Origin: Macrolepiota albuminosa | Taxonomy: Eukaryota; Basidiomycota; Agaricomycetes; Agaricales; Agaricaceae | Assembly: GCA_027475525.1 (NCBI GenBank) | Contig: JAMWFC010000088.1 | Coordinates: 1,333,534 to 1,397,533, forward strand | Direction of reading: 5' to 3' | DNA: 64,000 bases | Shown: in pieces, positions 1 through 12,506 of the stretch | Layout: every line of letters starts with the position of its first letter | Numbering within the stretch: position 1 is the first letter of the stretch | Program-made: the position numbers and the translations under genes | Notes under the pieces: model-generated | Database searches by the model: none | What the model was told of the DNA's origin: nothing | The model's input: only the letters and a program-made list of their open reading frames with translations

Positions 1-1010
1 TCATCTCTATAAGGATGACTATAACAGCCTCAGACTTATCATGGATCTATCTCAAGGAAATATTATACCTCCATAGATTTCTCAGCTCAATTGTCAGCAA
101 TTGAGATTCCAAATTTACTTTCAAATGGTGGAAGAAACTACATAATTTGCTCAGAGTAAAACTGCTCATGTTGACATCGTTCCATTCACAAATGAATAGA
201 CAAACAGAATGCATGAATAGAAATGTCATGCAGATACTTTGAGCTTTCATGCATCCTAACCAGAAGGACTGGGTTGATAGATGACCACTTGTTGAATTTG
301 CAATAAATGTGAGCATATCAGAAACCATCAGGTACTTGCTCTTTGAACTTAATAATGGCTATATGCCATCCATGATTTGTGAACTTTGCATTAATGAAGT
401 TATTCATGTTGGAGTTAAACAGTTTGTGCACAACATGCTGAGAAACTTAGCGGATGCCTATGATGCAATTATAGAATCATGTTTGTAGCAAAGAAAACAT
501 GTAAATAATTGCAGATATGATGAACCAGACATTGAGAAATGAAGCTTAGTTTACCTTTCAATGAAGAACTTGAACCTGCTGAAAGGCAGAGCAGGTAAGC
601 TGTGTTCCAAGTGAATTGGACTATATAGGATCCTCAAAGCTGAACCTAGCACATCTAATTATGTGTTGGAACTGCCTCATATGCTTTAGGCATGCAGAAT
701 AGTGCCTAAGTTTCATGTGTTGCTGTTGCAACCATATCTGGCCAGTAGTAATGTGCTGTTTCCTAATTGCATAATGCTGGAACCATATGACTTTGGAACT
801 GATGATGATCAGAAATAGTTCGTAGATGACCTCATAGGTCATAGGTGGATACCAGATGGACACCTTGAATTTGAGGTGAGATGGAGCTTAGATGATACTA
901 TCTAGAAGCCTCTAGTAAGTTGCAAAGATCTTGCAGTGCTGGATCAGTACCTAGAGCTGCAGGGCATGAAACATCTTCAACAGCTGGCAAAACGTGCACA
1001 GAACATATAA
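1..1010 (+). pseudogene. Decayed gypsy pol 3' end (integrase and chromodomain-like tail), element E0
   Basis: This is a relic of the end of a Ty3/gypsy polyprotein. Translating across stops and frameshifts gives the same order as gypsy E2 at 46458-47786 and 45747-46187. Bases 1-350 correspond to the integrase stretch around 'WIYLKEIVRLHGLP', and bases about 630-1010 to the tail with 'AEPSTSNYVLELP', 'RIVPKFHV' and 'LEFEVRWSLDDT'. The tail resembles a chromodomain, which in this superfamily is thought to steer integration to chromatin. There are many stops and CpG is nearly absent, so the copy is dead. The element begins upstream of the window. Homology to E2 is seen directly; the function is inferred from the family. 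Confidence 0.75.
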
Positions 1011-1272
1011 GGTGGTGAAATGTGGATGAAGTCTACTTTGATAACCACTGAGTGACTGGATGGCCATTATTTGTGGTTGTTTACACTACTAGCAGAGTCA
1101 GGAGATTTTTTTTCTTTTCATCTCCTAAGTTCCAATACATGTAGCTGACATGTCCTGTGCAATAGCCTATTGGGGGCTGCATAAAAATGATCAGAGCCTG
1201 CAAGGCTCTGGTGGAGGGGAGAAACCCCCTAATATACAAAATTACCTGTACCAACTAGACTAGCTGCTGTAT

Positions 1273-4200
1273 TTGGCAGGCAGCGCTGCATCCTTTCTGC
1301 AGGATAAGTTGGCCATTGTTGTGATTGAAGGGTTGCTTGACCAGATTGAGCTGATGAAGAGGCAGCGTGTATCAGCACTGGAGCAGATTGACCACACGTT
1401 CAAGTGCAAAGTGTCAACTTTTGAAGAACTGACTGCCAAGGTCAAGAGGGCTAGATATCAGCCCGTTTGACCAGTTGAACTTCTATGAGCAAGGATGCCA
1501 ATGGCAGCATGATCAGTGCACTCTGAGCAGCCTGCTCAGCCTATTGCTTCATTGTCATGGTTGCCTACTATGGCCTCTAAGGCCTTATCAGAGTCACTGG
1601 CTGCAGTCAGTGAGCCTGCTGAGCTGTCTCTGGATCAGCAAGAAACTGCACTGTCTTGGGCCCCATCTATGGAGTCCAAACTTGTCATTGTGGTGCCTAT
1701 TCAGAATATTCCTCATGCTGAGACTGGAGGGAGAACTCTGGTGCAAAATGTGCCTGCACCTCCAGTGGCTCAGCCACCATCTTTGTTTTTTGCTCTGGAC
1801 AAACCAGGGCCATCTTGTCAGTGTTGTGGCCATAAATTGCTGCTTAATGTGTCTAAATTGGAGGTGATAGCCTTTCCAGCTGGCATCTCTGAATGTGCTA
1901 GAGAAGCTCAAATGTTATTTATATTACCTGTTTTGATGCCAGCCCTGCTAGCATACTATCCCATGATTGTCTTGACCCCAGACCTGCACATACCAGAGCA
2001 ATATAATGGTCTGGTGGCAACCTCAAGGAACAAGCCCATACCTAGAAAATGCAAAGCACCAGTTGTCTTTTTATCTGACAAGAGCAACTATGAAGAGTTG
2101 AGCTTGGAGCATGAGGAAGAGGGAGAGGAAGGGAAATCAGCTGCAAACTGATTCAAACAAGTATTGTGCAATAAGCACATTGCAAAAAAAAAGGCAAATC
2201 ACACCAAAGAGTTGCAGGCCCTTCAATATTGGACTAAGAATGATTTTTTAGGAAGAATCCCTGATGATTTGGGGGTGAAAGTGTGGGGTCCACTTGATAT
2301 CAAGCAGATGAATTTGTGCTTTAGAGGAGCACTCAGCCACTGCATCTATTATTTGTATTTTACTAATACAGTGCTTATGGGAGCCAACATCAACAGAGTA
2401 GTAGCATATGAGTTTGCCTCTGAACAATGTGCCCATATTCCAGGCACAATTGTGTACTCTAAGTCAGGGGCTTTCTGGGAAAGCAATGCCCTTATGAGGT
2501 GGACTTGATCTACATGTACTTGGGTGGTCTGGAACTCCAAACCATGCTCCGGAGTTCAAGACATGACCAGGTGATTTCCAGGGTAAAAGACTTAGTCCAG
2601 AGATTGGGTGAAGTTGAAAGGATAAGGGGATTAGGATTGAGTTGAGAACTAGGAGTTCTAAAATAAGACTGAGGTTGATAAACTTTAGGTCACAAAGTGC
2701 ATACCAATCTCAAAAGCACACAAATAAGTTGAGTGTGCTAGTCAAAGCATGCCAGTCAATTGAAAGGGCACACAAACAATCAATGTAATATCAAGACTAG
2801 TCTACTACAAGTGGGTAGCTACTCTTTAAGTACCAGTGAGGATTACTCTGGATTTCTGAGGGGTTCCAGGAGTTCATAGGTAGCAGAGGGAGGAAGAGGA
2901 ATTGTATACTGGGGATCGCATATGGCAGAGTGCACAATTAATTGGCGCAGAGGGATGGTTGTAATGTGTAATGTGTGATAGCTGGGGTGATTTGACGTGA
3001 TCCGATCATGGATTGTCATGCTAGCAGGTGGTCCTGGGGTCCATGATATGGAGCTGTCAGAGGGCACGTGTGATGGCAAAGTGGAGGCAGTCCTGATGGC
3101 AGGAGTTGTGTTGTGGGGTTGGTGGAGGAGTCTCAGATGGGGTTCTGGAGGTATCCTGAGGTGGTCTAGGTAGGAGGAGTTGTGACATATACAAGCATGC
3201 CCCTCATGGTCTCTCCTGCACTTTTGTAGAGCTAGACTGGCTTTATAAATATTATATAAATGTACAAATCTCATATTGTGACAAAATGTTGCATATATGT
3301 TGATCACTGAGCTTCAAATGTTTCCATGCTAATGATAGAGCCACAGTACCAGGATCTTGTCAACCCAATGCAGGGTCCTGACAACCTTGCTCTCATTGAG
3401 CAACAATACATTCCAGGGTGCTTTCTGCATACAAAAGAAGATAGATCCACTGTGCTGCATATAATGCATGCACCAGATCCAGCCATACCATTCAACCTAG
3501 ACAAGCTTGCTCAATATGCACTGGTCTTTGGTCACTCTGGGCTGGAGAACACCTATCAAGGCATTGTGGTTGATCACACATACTGCATGCACTGGCAAAC
3601 CCTCTTTGGGTTCATATTGTGTCAAGCTCTCTGCACAAATAGTGCAGCCAAACCCATGATTGTTTGGCACATGACTCTTGTTATCGCTTATCTGGGACTT
3701 TATTGTGAGGCAATTGCCTCATATAATGCCATGTTTCCTAAGCACCTCTTTGAGCCCCAATGTGGACCTCAGCTCAAGATCCAACAAGTTCACATGCCAG
3801 ATGAGCAGGCACATAACTTTTCTGATGATGACATGTTATGCATCTTATTGCATAAATTCTGCCAGACTGGGTAGATGATGTGTATACCTACAGCATAGTC
3901 TTCCTAGAACAGCAGTTCCATGCTCCAACAATGTCTATAGACATCTTCAAACAGATTGATGATGAGTGCATGGAGTGCCTGACCACATATGGCCCCCCAT
4001 CTGGAATTCCACAATGGAATAGATGGCAGGAGATGACCAAAGACAATTATTATTGTCTTATGTTCAAGCACCATGAGAAGAGCACTCTTCTGATAAATCC
4101 TGAGGCTGAAGGCCTCTACTATCTCATTGGCATGGACCTTAACTGAGTCAATCTCCTAAAATGCATGTTGGTGCATGGTACACTATCCACTGTTGCCTCA

Positions 4201-4380
4201 GCAATTAATATTGCACTAACTAAGCCTTTGGTGTTAGATTTGCCTGCAGTTGAGGGGTCAACCACCCCACTAAGGATGAAATTGGCACCACTCCCTCCTA
4301 TGATTAATGTTGCACTGGAGGAGGAGTCAATGGTGACAGAAACAGGCACAGTTGCAGGAGCCTTATTGGACAGGTCATAG
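1273..4380 (+). pseudogene. Decayed homologue of the gypsy E2 extra 3' ORF (element E0)
   Basis: This lies directly after the E0 pol remnant, as the 1043-codon ORF does in E2. Open pieces at 1273-1470, 1516-2151, 2164-2508, 3326-3874 and 3880-4146 align in order with that protein. 'AASFLQDKLAIVVIEGLL' matches E2 'ESSFLRDVEAVVLICRMM'; 'GRIPDDLGVKVW' matches 'GRIPDALGVVIY'; 'MHWQTLFGFILCQAL' matches 'IHWRSLFGFALVRAL'; 'EGLYYLIGMDL' matches 'KGMYLLIGQDI'. A solo LTR (about 2452-3190) splits it. The N-terminal Q/P-rich part of the E2 protein is not seen here. The biochemical role is unknown. I see no transmembrane stretch or signal peptide that would suggest an envelope protein. Confidence 0.72.
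2452..3190 (-). mobile_element. Decayed solo LTR of the E3 gypsy family inside E0
   Basis: On the minus strand this stretch matches the E3 LTR at 57977-58713 along its whole length, about 735 bp. Matching parts include the end with 'ggacttgatctac' and 'ctggaactcc', and the other end with 'ggaggagttgtgaca'. It interrupts the E0 extra ORF between residues equivalent to 'KVY' and 'VAPRG' of the E2 protein. Possible target duplication copies 'tgtac' and 'tatac' flank it, but decay makes this uncertain. CpG sites of the E3 LTR are mostly TpG or CpA here. Any ORF called across it is spurious. Confidence 0.7.
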
Positions 4381-4818
4381 ACTTTTTTTTTAATTTTTAG
4401 ATAAATTTGAGTGCAAACTCAACATTCTCAGGCTGATGTGCACTTCAGAGTAGCATGTATATATAGCGAATAGATATTGTGTTTTCTTTTATTTTGTTAA
4501 TTTTATCTTGCTTTCTTGCCATTTGGGCTGGTATGTGCACTTGCATACTAAGAGGCTGTAAGACTAATCATTGTAGCAGCACACATATGCGCCGGTTTCT
4601 GACTCTTACATGTTCCTTTTTCTTTTATTACTTGTATGTATGTACTCTTCTCTTTGTTCTTTATTTTCTTTATTACTTTATTATTGTTATATATTATTAT
4701 ATATGGTTATTATAGTAATTTATGTATAGATATAATCATGATAAATGATATAATATGATACATATATTGAGTAGTACAATACAATATACATAATATATTA
4801 TATATTATATTAGTATAT

Positions 4819-4852
4819 AATAAAATAAATAAATAAATAAAATAAAATAAAA
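4819..4852. repeat. AAAT/AAAAT microsatellite
   Basis: The stretch is a run of 'aaat' and 'aaaat' units inside a longer AT-only tract. It may be the remnant of a retroelement tail. Confidence 0.8.
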
Positions 4853-6132
4853 TCTGTTTGAAAAAAAACATATAGCGGATTGTAATTGTGAAAAAACATG
4901 AAAATAATACTACCTATTGATGTGTTGTTATCATTGTGTGTTGTAACATATGTGCACTTATAACAACATGAGTTTGAAGTAAGCTTGAAGAGTAAATGAA
5001 GACTTACAACACTTTTTGAAGTTGTGTTAAAAATATGGTGTCGAGTTATGTGGCTAGAAACAATATGCTTGACAATGATATTTTCCGCTGTCCAGCTGTA
5101 TGAATCGTCTGAATATGCATAAGTGAATGCTTTGTCAAGATATTGATTGTCATTGCTACTATGTATATGAAAGGCGGCGACTAATCATTGGTTTGTATTG
5201 AATCCTTTTAGTGTAAGGTGTGGTGTGCATGGGTCACAATAGGTATAAGAGCTGACATTAGAAAGAACCAATATGTAAAAAAAAAAGTGCTAATGTAAAG
5301 TAAAATGTGCAGAAAAACTCACCAAAATACTAGATTTTTGATGTTATAACGAGTTAGAATGTTGAGGTACCATTTAGTGACAATAGTGAAACCAACGTCC
5401 ACAATTTCTCTCATTTGTCTTCTATAGAAGGAGTAGGTAGACATGCACAGATGCCAACACTGTATATCATCAACATGTGAAAGTCCAGACATGGATGTTA
5501 TGTGAAAACATTGTTCAACGTTTATACACCAAAAAAAAAAGTAAACATATATAAAGTGATGTTGAGAGGAAATAACAATTGTGTACAGTTATTTTCTAAT
5601 AAGTGAGTGAGTGTTCACTAAAGTCATACCTCACAATGTCAATTGAACATCTTGGTTGTTTTAGCAGGTTGGTATATAAGGCTTTATTGCATAGCTGTTC
5701 AAGTAATACAATAGTTTTCCCATAGTTGCAGTTGCAGAAAATTTTCATTTTAAGCCGCATAGATCTATAGATTAAACAGGCTGATGAAGTCATATTTAAA
5801 TTGTACTAATTGCTAGAATTTTATCTATTGAAGCATTCTAGCTCGCAATGAGTAGTAATAAGTACCAAGTTGAACCACAGTTGATTAATAGTATCTGCCT
5901 CCAGTAGGTGTCCATTGAGTGAGTATACAATAACATAGACTGACAGTACCAGTTTGTTATAGCAGAGGAAGTGATGAGGATATAGTATTTCCAGAGTTGT
6001 GCAGCAACATGTCCTATAAGCAAGCTAGCAGTAAGATAGTTTGAAATTGAAAATTTTAAGAAAAGACAGAGAGGAAAGAAAGAGACGTATGTATTACGTA
6101 TAATGATGATCATTATATATAATGATAATAAT

Positions 6133-6205
6133 AAAATTATTATGTAATTGTTTATGTAGACAAACACTTATATAATTATTCATGGAAACAAACACTTACA
6201 TAATA
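6133..6205. repeat. Dispersed tandem motif with core GACAAACACTTA (locus 1)
   Basis: There are two units of about 28 bp, 'tagacaaacacttatataa' and 'gaaacaaacacttacataa'. The same motif recurs at 11670-11691 with 12507-12560, and at 52217-52300. It may be a minisatellite or subterminal repeat of an unrecognised DNA transposon. Confidence 0.45.
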
Positions 6206-7712
6206 GTTTGAGAATGAGAATGGTCAAGAGAACAACCATATATCATGATGCACTGCGGGGGAGTCAAAACTGCCACTGGTGCACAATATCAATTTATAAA
6301 TATATTCCACTGAACTATAGCAGGGGCTTACTAAAAGAGTATAGTGTACAGACTGAATATTGAATTTAGAACTTTCAACTTTAAATTTATACATGTGATC
6401 TATAACCATATATCATATCATTGCATCACAATCCCATGGTCATATTGTCTTTTATCATCTATACTCAAGACTCTCAAACAACACCAAGGTTCTTGTTGAC
6501 TTTATTCTCAGCAGCTACAATTGTACACATGTGAGCACAAGAACCTCGAGTTTAAGTACACAGTGGTGTGCTGTATTCTCATCCTTGTTTACACTGAGCT
6601 CAACATCATTTTTTACTGAAAAACTTTAGGCAACGATCTTATTCATTTGACAGCACATGACAACGTCAAACTTTGACAGACTTGACCATAGCCCATGCAT
6701 GTGTTAATGTACTTTGTATAAATATTAACTAATTTGATTTGCTTGCTTGTGCTGCTGTCTGTGTCCTTGCCATTGGCTGATGCACTTGTGTGTGTGCTTT
6801 TAAGTGCTTCTTTAGCTCTAGCTGTAGGCACCTCTGTCTCTGTCTCTGTTTCTGGTACAACAAGCAGGATAAACACTGAGAAGAAAACTTGAAAGGGGTG
6901 GAGAAAGGTGCCTGTGTCTGTGCCTGTTTCCTTGTTCCTGTCATCAAAGCTAAAGCCAAAGCAAAACTTGATGCATCTATCAAAATCAAGTCAAGCCTCA
7001 CTCTCATGCTCACACTCAGAGTCATGTTCACATCACATGAAGATTGCGAATAAACAGATGAGCTAATGGGCCATATAGATTGTCCAGTCCTTCATTACAT
7101 GAATCAGAATACTTGATCATTTCTTGGTAAAGCATACATATATATTGTGTGTTTTTGTAAGCGACTATAGATAATTCTTATCATAAGGATAATTGTTGTT
7201 GTATTCTGGTCTGCTATGCTAATTCAGTCATTCAAGATATATAAATCAATGCCATTATATCAAGATTTGGGAATGCCATAGCACTCTTTTGTGTCAGAGT
7301 CCATATTATGGAAAGAGCAACTTCTGTCATGATTAGTTTGTATAGGCATATTAGACCTTGTCATTGTTTTTTTTTTTTTTGGAGTAGCATTTGATTTGGT
7401 AGTGTAGCCGATACACAAGTGTGGATGAAATTTTGTTTTTTATGTACAGTTCAGACTACATATAGGTATACCAGGTAATTATATATGCATAAAACAAACA
7501 TGATAGTAATTATCTGTCATCTCAATCATCACTTTCTGAAAAGTATACATCTATCAAATATTTGTTATCATTTATTAATTCTTGGCAGTAGGACTTTAGT
7601 GCAATTAGCATTAACTATCATCATTTAGTTTAAATGTGATGTTACTTACCTATTTTTTGTACTAGAGTTGTCAACTGTTTATTCTTGATTTTTACTTCAT
7701 TGATAGCTGCAT

Positions 7713-8567
7713 TGATATGACGCTGTACCAGCAATCAGAGACACACCATGCACCAGAAGTCAAAATGAATATTAAGCCTCCTGGTAGCAGTTTCAATAAA
7801 AATATATCTCCAAAACATCCCAATAAATACATAGAAAAGTACAGAACTACAGGCAGTGACCAGCTCAAACTATCAGCTCAACAATAGTCCAACCACTATA
7901 ATGGGGAGAGGAAGCATAGGAGCTGGCAGAAGTGATAAAATAAGATCAATTTGTGATGATCTAGATCAAGATCAGATCTGACAATGTCTAATTTGACACA
8001 ACTGAAAGGGAAAGAAAAGAAGCATGGAATGCAGAGAATGATTGTGCTAAATGGAGCAGAAGCAAATGGGGAAGTGGCAATCAGAAACATCTGGAGAAAT
8101 GGTGGAACAAGAAGTTGAATGGTGAAACTGGTGGCACTGAAACAGGCTTCCCAAAAAGGGAAATTGGACTATCAAAAATGTTCTGGAGGCTGGGGAGTTT
8201 ACAACAAAGAGTCATGTGTAGATAGTGGTCTGTGCACCAGAAAAACAGTATAAATAGCCCAAGTTTAGTAGAGAATAGACAGGCAATTGATAGGCAAAGG
8301 CTCAGTAATTCCACCAGAAAAACAGTATAAATAGCCCAAGTTTAGTAGAGAATAGACAGGCAATTGATAGGCAAAGGCTCAGTAATTCCCAAAGAGTGAA
8401 TTGCTTAGGCTGGAATTTGTTGAAAACCCTCTGCATTCTGGAAGATTAGGATTTGCAACTCAAGATATTAATATATCAAGTTCATCATCAAGTCAGTGTG
8501 AACTAGAAGTCATACTCTACACCAGCAAGCCCCAGAACTAATAGTAATACTTATACCAAGTACTACA
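7713..8567 (+). mobile_element. Solo LTR, family F (left copy)
   Basis: The copy begins 'tgatatgacgctgtacc' and ends 'aagtactaca' (TG...CA). It is flanked by a 4-bp target duplication, GCAT, at 7709-7712 and 8568-8571. Its length is 855 bp, of which 77 bp is a tandem duplication (8235/8312) that I regard as an assembly artefact, so the true length is about 778 bp. It matches the reverse complement of 11692-12506 end to end. A TATAAATA box lies at 8249-8256. No internal element is attached, so this is a recombined solo LTR. Confidence 0.75.
8249..8256 (+). promoter_or_regulatory. TATA box of family F LTR
   Basis: TATAAATA in LTR sense orientation, present at the matching place in the second copy (11919-11926, minus strand). 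This is the position expected for U3 promoter function in an LTR. Confidence 0.5.
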
Positions 8568-8571
8568 GCAT

Positions 8572-9960
8572 CTGATAAGTAAGGCTATAATGTCAGTATA
8601 TCAGTAAAAAATTTAATATTGAGAATGGTGCTTGCCTGCATTATCAACGGCTTTTTCTGCATGCATTAAAAGGCTGTACAATATAAACAATTAATCAAGG
8701 TCATATCCAAAAGAAGCAATAAATAAGATTGTTACATACATCTTTTGTTACTTTTCATCATGGCACAATACTTTTCTGTCATGGACTTTAGCTCCATCTT
8801 TGTATCTTTGTTGATTGAAGATGAGGAGTTGGCTGATGCAGAAGATTGGTTCTTCTAATTCCAATTTGATATTCAATAAGTAAAATGACGTTGCGAATGC
8901 CACTGAAAATACTTTTGATGATCTTCTGATGCTGCTTCTGATAGAAATAGGTCTTATTGCTTGCTAACATAAAACTTGAAACTTGCTAAAAATTACCAGA
9001 TTGCTTTTGATAGAAATAGGCCACATTGCTTGCTAACACAATAGTTGAAACTTACTAAAAATCACCTCACCTTAGCAAAACAATGTTGAAAGCAAAATAA
9101 ATGACTTCTAATCAATACAAGTGTGAAAGTAATTTCTAATTCTAGTTAAATTAACACATTTAAAAATGATCAGTGACTTCACTGTTTTTGTTATTGCTCC
9201 AAATATGGTAAGTTTAAAATGCTTTTTGAAGATAACAAATATGCTTTAAAACAATCAAGTTGAAAAGAACCTATCTTTATATCTTTACCTTCAGTTTTTC
9301 CTCATAGTGTCAACCAAATGGCCTGACATTCAGCCAAGTATGTTGCTTTACTTTCATCATTAATATTAGCATTTGATTATAACAAGTAATGGTACAAGAA
9401 ACGACAAATAAGATCTAAATCAGACACCAAAACTACCATGTTAGAGCAGACAACAAAGAAGAAGTACAAACAAATGACTTCCAATGGAGCTAATATGCAA
9501 GAAGATATTAATAAGTTGGATTCAAGGTTTGTTTTCAATTGTACCCCTTTTGTTGATATGATAAGACTTATAGAGAAGAAATAGATGAAAGCAGCTTGAG
9601 TTATATCTTTGATAAAGAAAAAAATATTTTCAGTTCCAGAAATCAGTACATGTTGAATATTTAAATGTCAATGTTTTGCAACTACCGCAATTAATTGAAC
9701 TATAATCTATAGAATGCTACATGCTAAAAATGTTGTATTGCAACTACTTTATGCTGAATTTATAAATGATTCAACTTCACAAAACACGTAAGTCAAAATA
9801 TTTGAATCACTTCACTTTATCAACTGACTTTTTTTATATATTACTCTAGGCAAGAGGCTAAGTCCAATGATACACAATTTATCATTCTAAAAACTATCAA
9901 TTACACATGCTATGATACCAAAACTTCCTAAGTATCCAAAGAAGCTACTGTCAATCTTGA
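8572..9960. other. AT-rich sequence without recognisable gene
   Basis: Only short decayed frames are present and CpG is very rare. A near-duplicate pair of short segments ('gatagaaatagg' around 8938 and 9010) is the only local structure I see. Confidence 0.5.
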
Positions 9961-9991
9961 ATACTCCTTTTCTGGTATAGCAAGTTGTCTT

Positions 9992-10243
9992 ATGGAATTG
10001 GACATCCGTGTACCTAAATCAAGAAATGTTCAAGTGGTTAATCTTGCTGCTGCTAACCCTCAAGACTTTCAACAAGAATTTGTCTTCCAACAAAAAAAAT
10101 CTTCTATGGCCAAGCAAAACTTTTCCATTTTTTATTTCATTGGAATGATCATGTTTAGCCATTTGCTTGATGAAGGAGACCTATATTATATATCAGTTGC
10201 TTTTTCAAATCGCATCTTTCCTTATGCAATGGCCTTTATTTGA
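9992..10243 (+). pseudogene. Unidentified coding fragment
   Basis: An 83-codon open frame begins 'MELDIRVPKSRNVQVVN' and contains a Q-rich 'DFQQEFVFQQKKSS' stretch. Composition and amino-acid usage look more protein-like than neighbouring AT-rich frames. It lies upstream of, and in the same orientation as, the two-exon fragment at 10380-10887, so both may come from one old gene. I do not recognise the family. Confidence 0.25.
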
Positions 10244-10379
10244 GCGGTTTTCAACAAAGAAAATTTATCAGTAATCATGCAACAGGATAATGTGTCCCTT
10301 ACGACAATGCTCACGAGAAAGAATACAAATTGTTCAGATTCAGATATACAGTATAATTAACAATTATTACTTAATATAA

Positions 10380-10887
10380 AAAGCTAATGACTCTTCAGAA
10401 AAACCAGGTTCATTTATAAGACTAGCTTCTGCTTCTTCAACAAAGAAGGATAATCACAGTCACACCAAGTTATCTTGGTCTGATGCAGTAAGACTATACA
10501 GAGATTTAGGTAAGCCATAAAATTCACTTAATTTTTTCTATTATTGCTTATTATAATTGAATAATGATTCCAATACCAGTTTATGATGATCGACACTAAA
10601 AATTCAACCTTGAAAAATATCAGTTATTGCCCCATGCCTACGTTGAGGTGGCAAACTGGTCAGCTGTTATTGTCACATTCACAGTCAGCATCTATAAGGG
10701 CCGCTTTGGAGACACAACTTCATTCAATATTCAAGACATTATTTTGCTTGCTAACTTTGAAAAAGCTGATTGTTGTGCTGCTACAGTACGTTCACTGCCG
10801 ATGTGGGTTAAAGATAAGGTCAATCTGCCAATAGATGATGAATATGTTGAAATTAAAGAAGTAGAAGATGAAGAAGACTTTGTATAA
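10380..10887 (+). pseudogene. Unidentified two-exon coding remnant with acidic C-terminus
   Basis: An upstream exon ends near 10511 ('SWSDAVRLYRDL'), followed by a good intron (GTAAGC near 10512 to an acceptor CAG near 10579) and an exon that runs to a stop at 10885-10887. The second exon reads through 'LLPHAYVEVANWSAVI', 'YKGRFGDTTSFNIQDII' and 'MWVKDKVNLPIDDEYVEI', ending in an acidic tail (EVEDEEDF). It has an uninterrupted frame inside otherwise decayed DNA, which is notable. I do not recognise it. It could be an exon of a transposon gene or a host gene fragment. Confidence 0.35.
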
Positions 10888-11691
10888 TTGTAGATTGTTG
10901 AAGTACTATTTTACCCTTTAGCGTAGAGTCTCTTTTTGCCCAACTAATACAATTTTTTACCACAACCAGCTATTCTAATACTTCAAACAAGACATAGAAC
11001 AAATGTAACATAGCATACCTAATGTGTTTTTGACTTAGTCTGGGATTGAGACAAAGTCTTGTTGCTGAGTCCCTTAGTGGCAAAAGGTCAAGCCAGTTGT
11101 CATGCCTGCTAATTGATTCAAAGTAGAGTCTCTTGCATCTCAGTCTCATTGACTAGTTCTTTACAGGGTAGCAGAGTGTGAACTTAGTGACATCCAATTT
11201 AGAGGGGACTTTTCCTAGCTAAAGGGGTGGAATAGTATATCACAATTAGTATTCGCATACAAAATAATATAAGTGTGGAGTCATCAAAGAATTAGAAATC
11301 AGAATAATTTGTTAATATATAATATATACAAACTATAATATAAGTAAAATAGAGTAAGGTTCTTATTTAAAGTCAAGAAATCAAGAATAGTTTGACTTCA
11401 GGTAGCTAGCAATGTTTTTAACTAATTATATTAATGAAACAATTAAAGCTCAACAAAGAGCCTTTAATTTGAATGGGAGGATTGCAGTACATGTATGTCA
11501 ACCAGATTGAGTAGTTGTCACAAGGAGGACGGAATGGACAGATAGACAGATTATGATAAACTATACAATTGAGGAACATAGTAGAATTAGATCTGGAGAT
11601 CAGCAATACCTTAGTCATCTCAGTCATTTATACACTGATTAAGTTTGACAAGACAACAACCAATTATATAATTCTTCATCCAGACAAACAC
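10888..11691. other. AT-rich sequence, nothing recognised apart from half of the dispersed motif
   Basis: No open frame is supported. Bases 11670-11691 carry one unit of the GACAAACACTTA motif that continues at 12507 after the solo LTR. Confidence 0.5.
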
Positions 11692-12506
11692 TGTAGTACT
11701 TGGTTGCAAGTAGTACTGATAGTTCTGGGGCTTGATGGTGTAGAAGGTTACTTGCAGTGCACACTGACTTGATGATGAAATTGATATATTTGAAGGCTTT
11801 CAATAATCTTCCTGAAAGCAGAGGGTTCTCAACAAACTCCAGCCTAAGTGATTCACTCCCTGGGAACCACCGAGCCTTTGCCTATCAATTGCCTGTCTAT
11901 TCTCTACTAAACTTGGGCTATTTATACTGTTTTTCTGGTGCACAGACCACTATCTACACATGACTCTTTTGTTGTCAACTCCCCAGCCTCCAGAACATAT
12001 TTGATAGTCCAATTTCCCTTTTGGGAGGCATGTTTCGGTGCCACCAGTTCCACCATTCCTCCGGATGTCTCTGATTGCCACTTCCCCATTTGCTTCAGCT
12101 CCATTTAGCACGATCCCATTCATAGATCCTTCTTTCCCCTTTTAGCGCTTCCCTGCATTCCATGCTTCTTTTGACATCCCTCCATGCTTCTTTTCCTTTC
12201 CCCTTTCAGTGGCATTGTCAGATCTGATCTTGATCTAGATCATCACAAATTGATCCCATTTTGTCACTTCTGCCAGCTTCCATGCTTCCCCTCCCCATTA
12301 CAGTGGTTGGACTATTGTTGAGTGGATAGCTTGAGCTGGTCCCTGCCCTTTGTTCTGTACTGTCTGTGTATTTATTGAGGTGTTTTTGGAGATATAATTT
12401 GTTGAGAATGCTACCAGGAGGCTTACAGTTTTCAGCCTATAATTAAATGTTTATTTTGACTTCTGGTGCATGGTGTGTCCCTGACTGCTGGTACAGCGTC
12501 GTATCA
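11692..12506 (-). mobile_element. Solo LTR, family F (right copy, inverted)
   Basis: On the minus strand it begins 'tgatacgacgctgtacc' and ends 'aagtactaca'. It is flanked by a 4-bp duplication, ACAC, at 11688-11691 and 12507-12510. The length is 815 bp. It is the inverted counterpart of 7713-8567 but has its own target duplication, so the two are independent solo LTRs rather than termini of one element. It retains more CpG than the left copy and so may be younger. A TATA box in minus sense lies at 11919-11926. Confidence 0.75.

Larger units (their letters stand above)
4381..7712. other. AT-rich intergenic or decayed repeat sequence, no gene recognised
   Basis: The stretch has very low CpG and no coding signal I can support. 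It contains an A-rich microsatellite (AAAT/AAAAT units, about 4819-4852), poly-A and poly-T runs and a CT/GT-rich patch near 6830-6860. A short open frame at 4479-4715 is hydrophobic only because the DNA is T-rich. The 6643-7031 minus-strand frames are compositionally biased and unsupported. Confidence 0.6.

Noticed and set aside
2843..3307. 154-codon minus-strand ORF
   Set aside because: It lies inside the decayed solo LTR and is an accidental open frame.
4479..4715. Small membrane protein
   Set aside because: Hydrophobicity reflects T-rich codons only; no start context or homology.
8235..8389. Minisatellite or LTR tandem enhancer
   Set aside because: It has the same 77-bp period as unrelated sites, so artefact is more likely.
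7713..12506. A DNA transposon with 800-bp terminal inverted repeats
   Set aside because: Each copy has its own 4-bp target duplication and TG...CA ends, so two inverted solo LTRs fit better.
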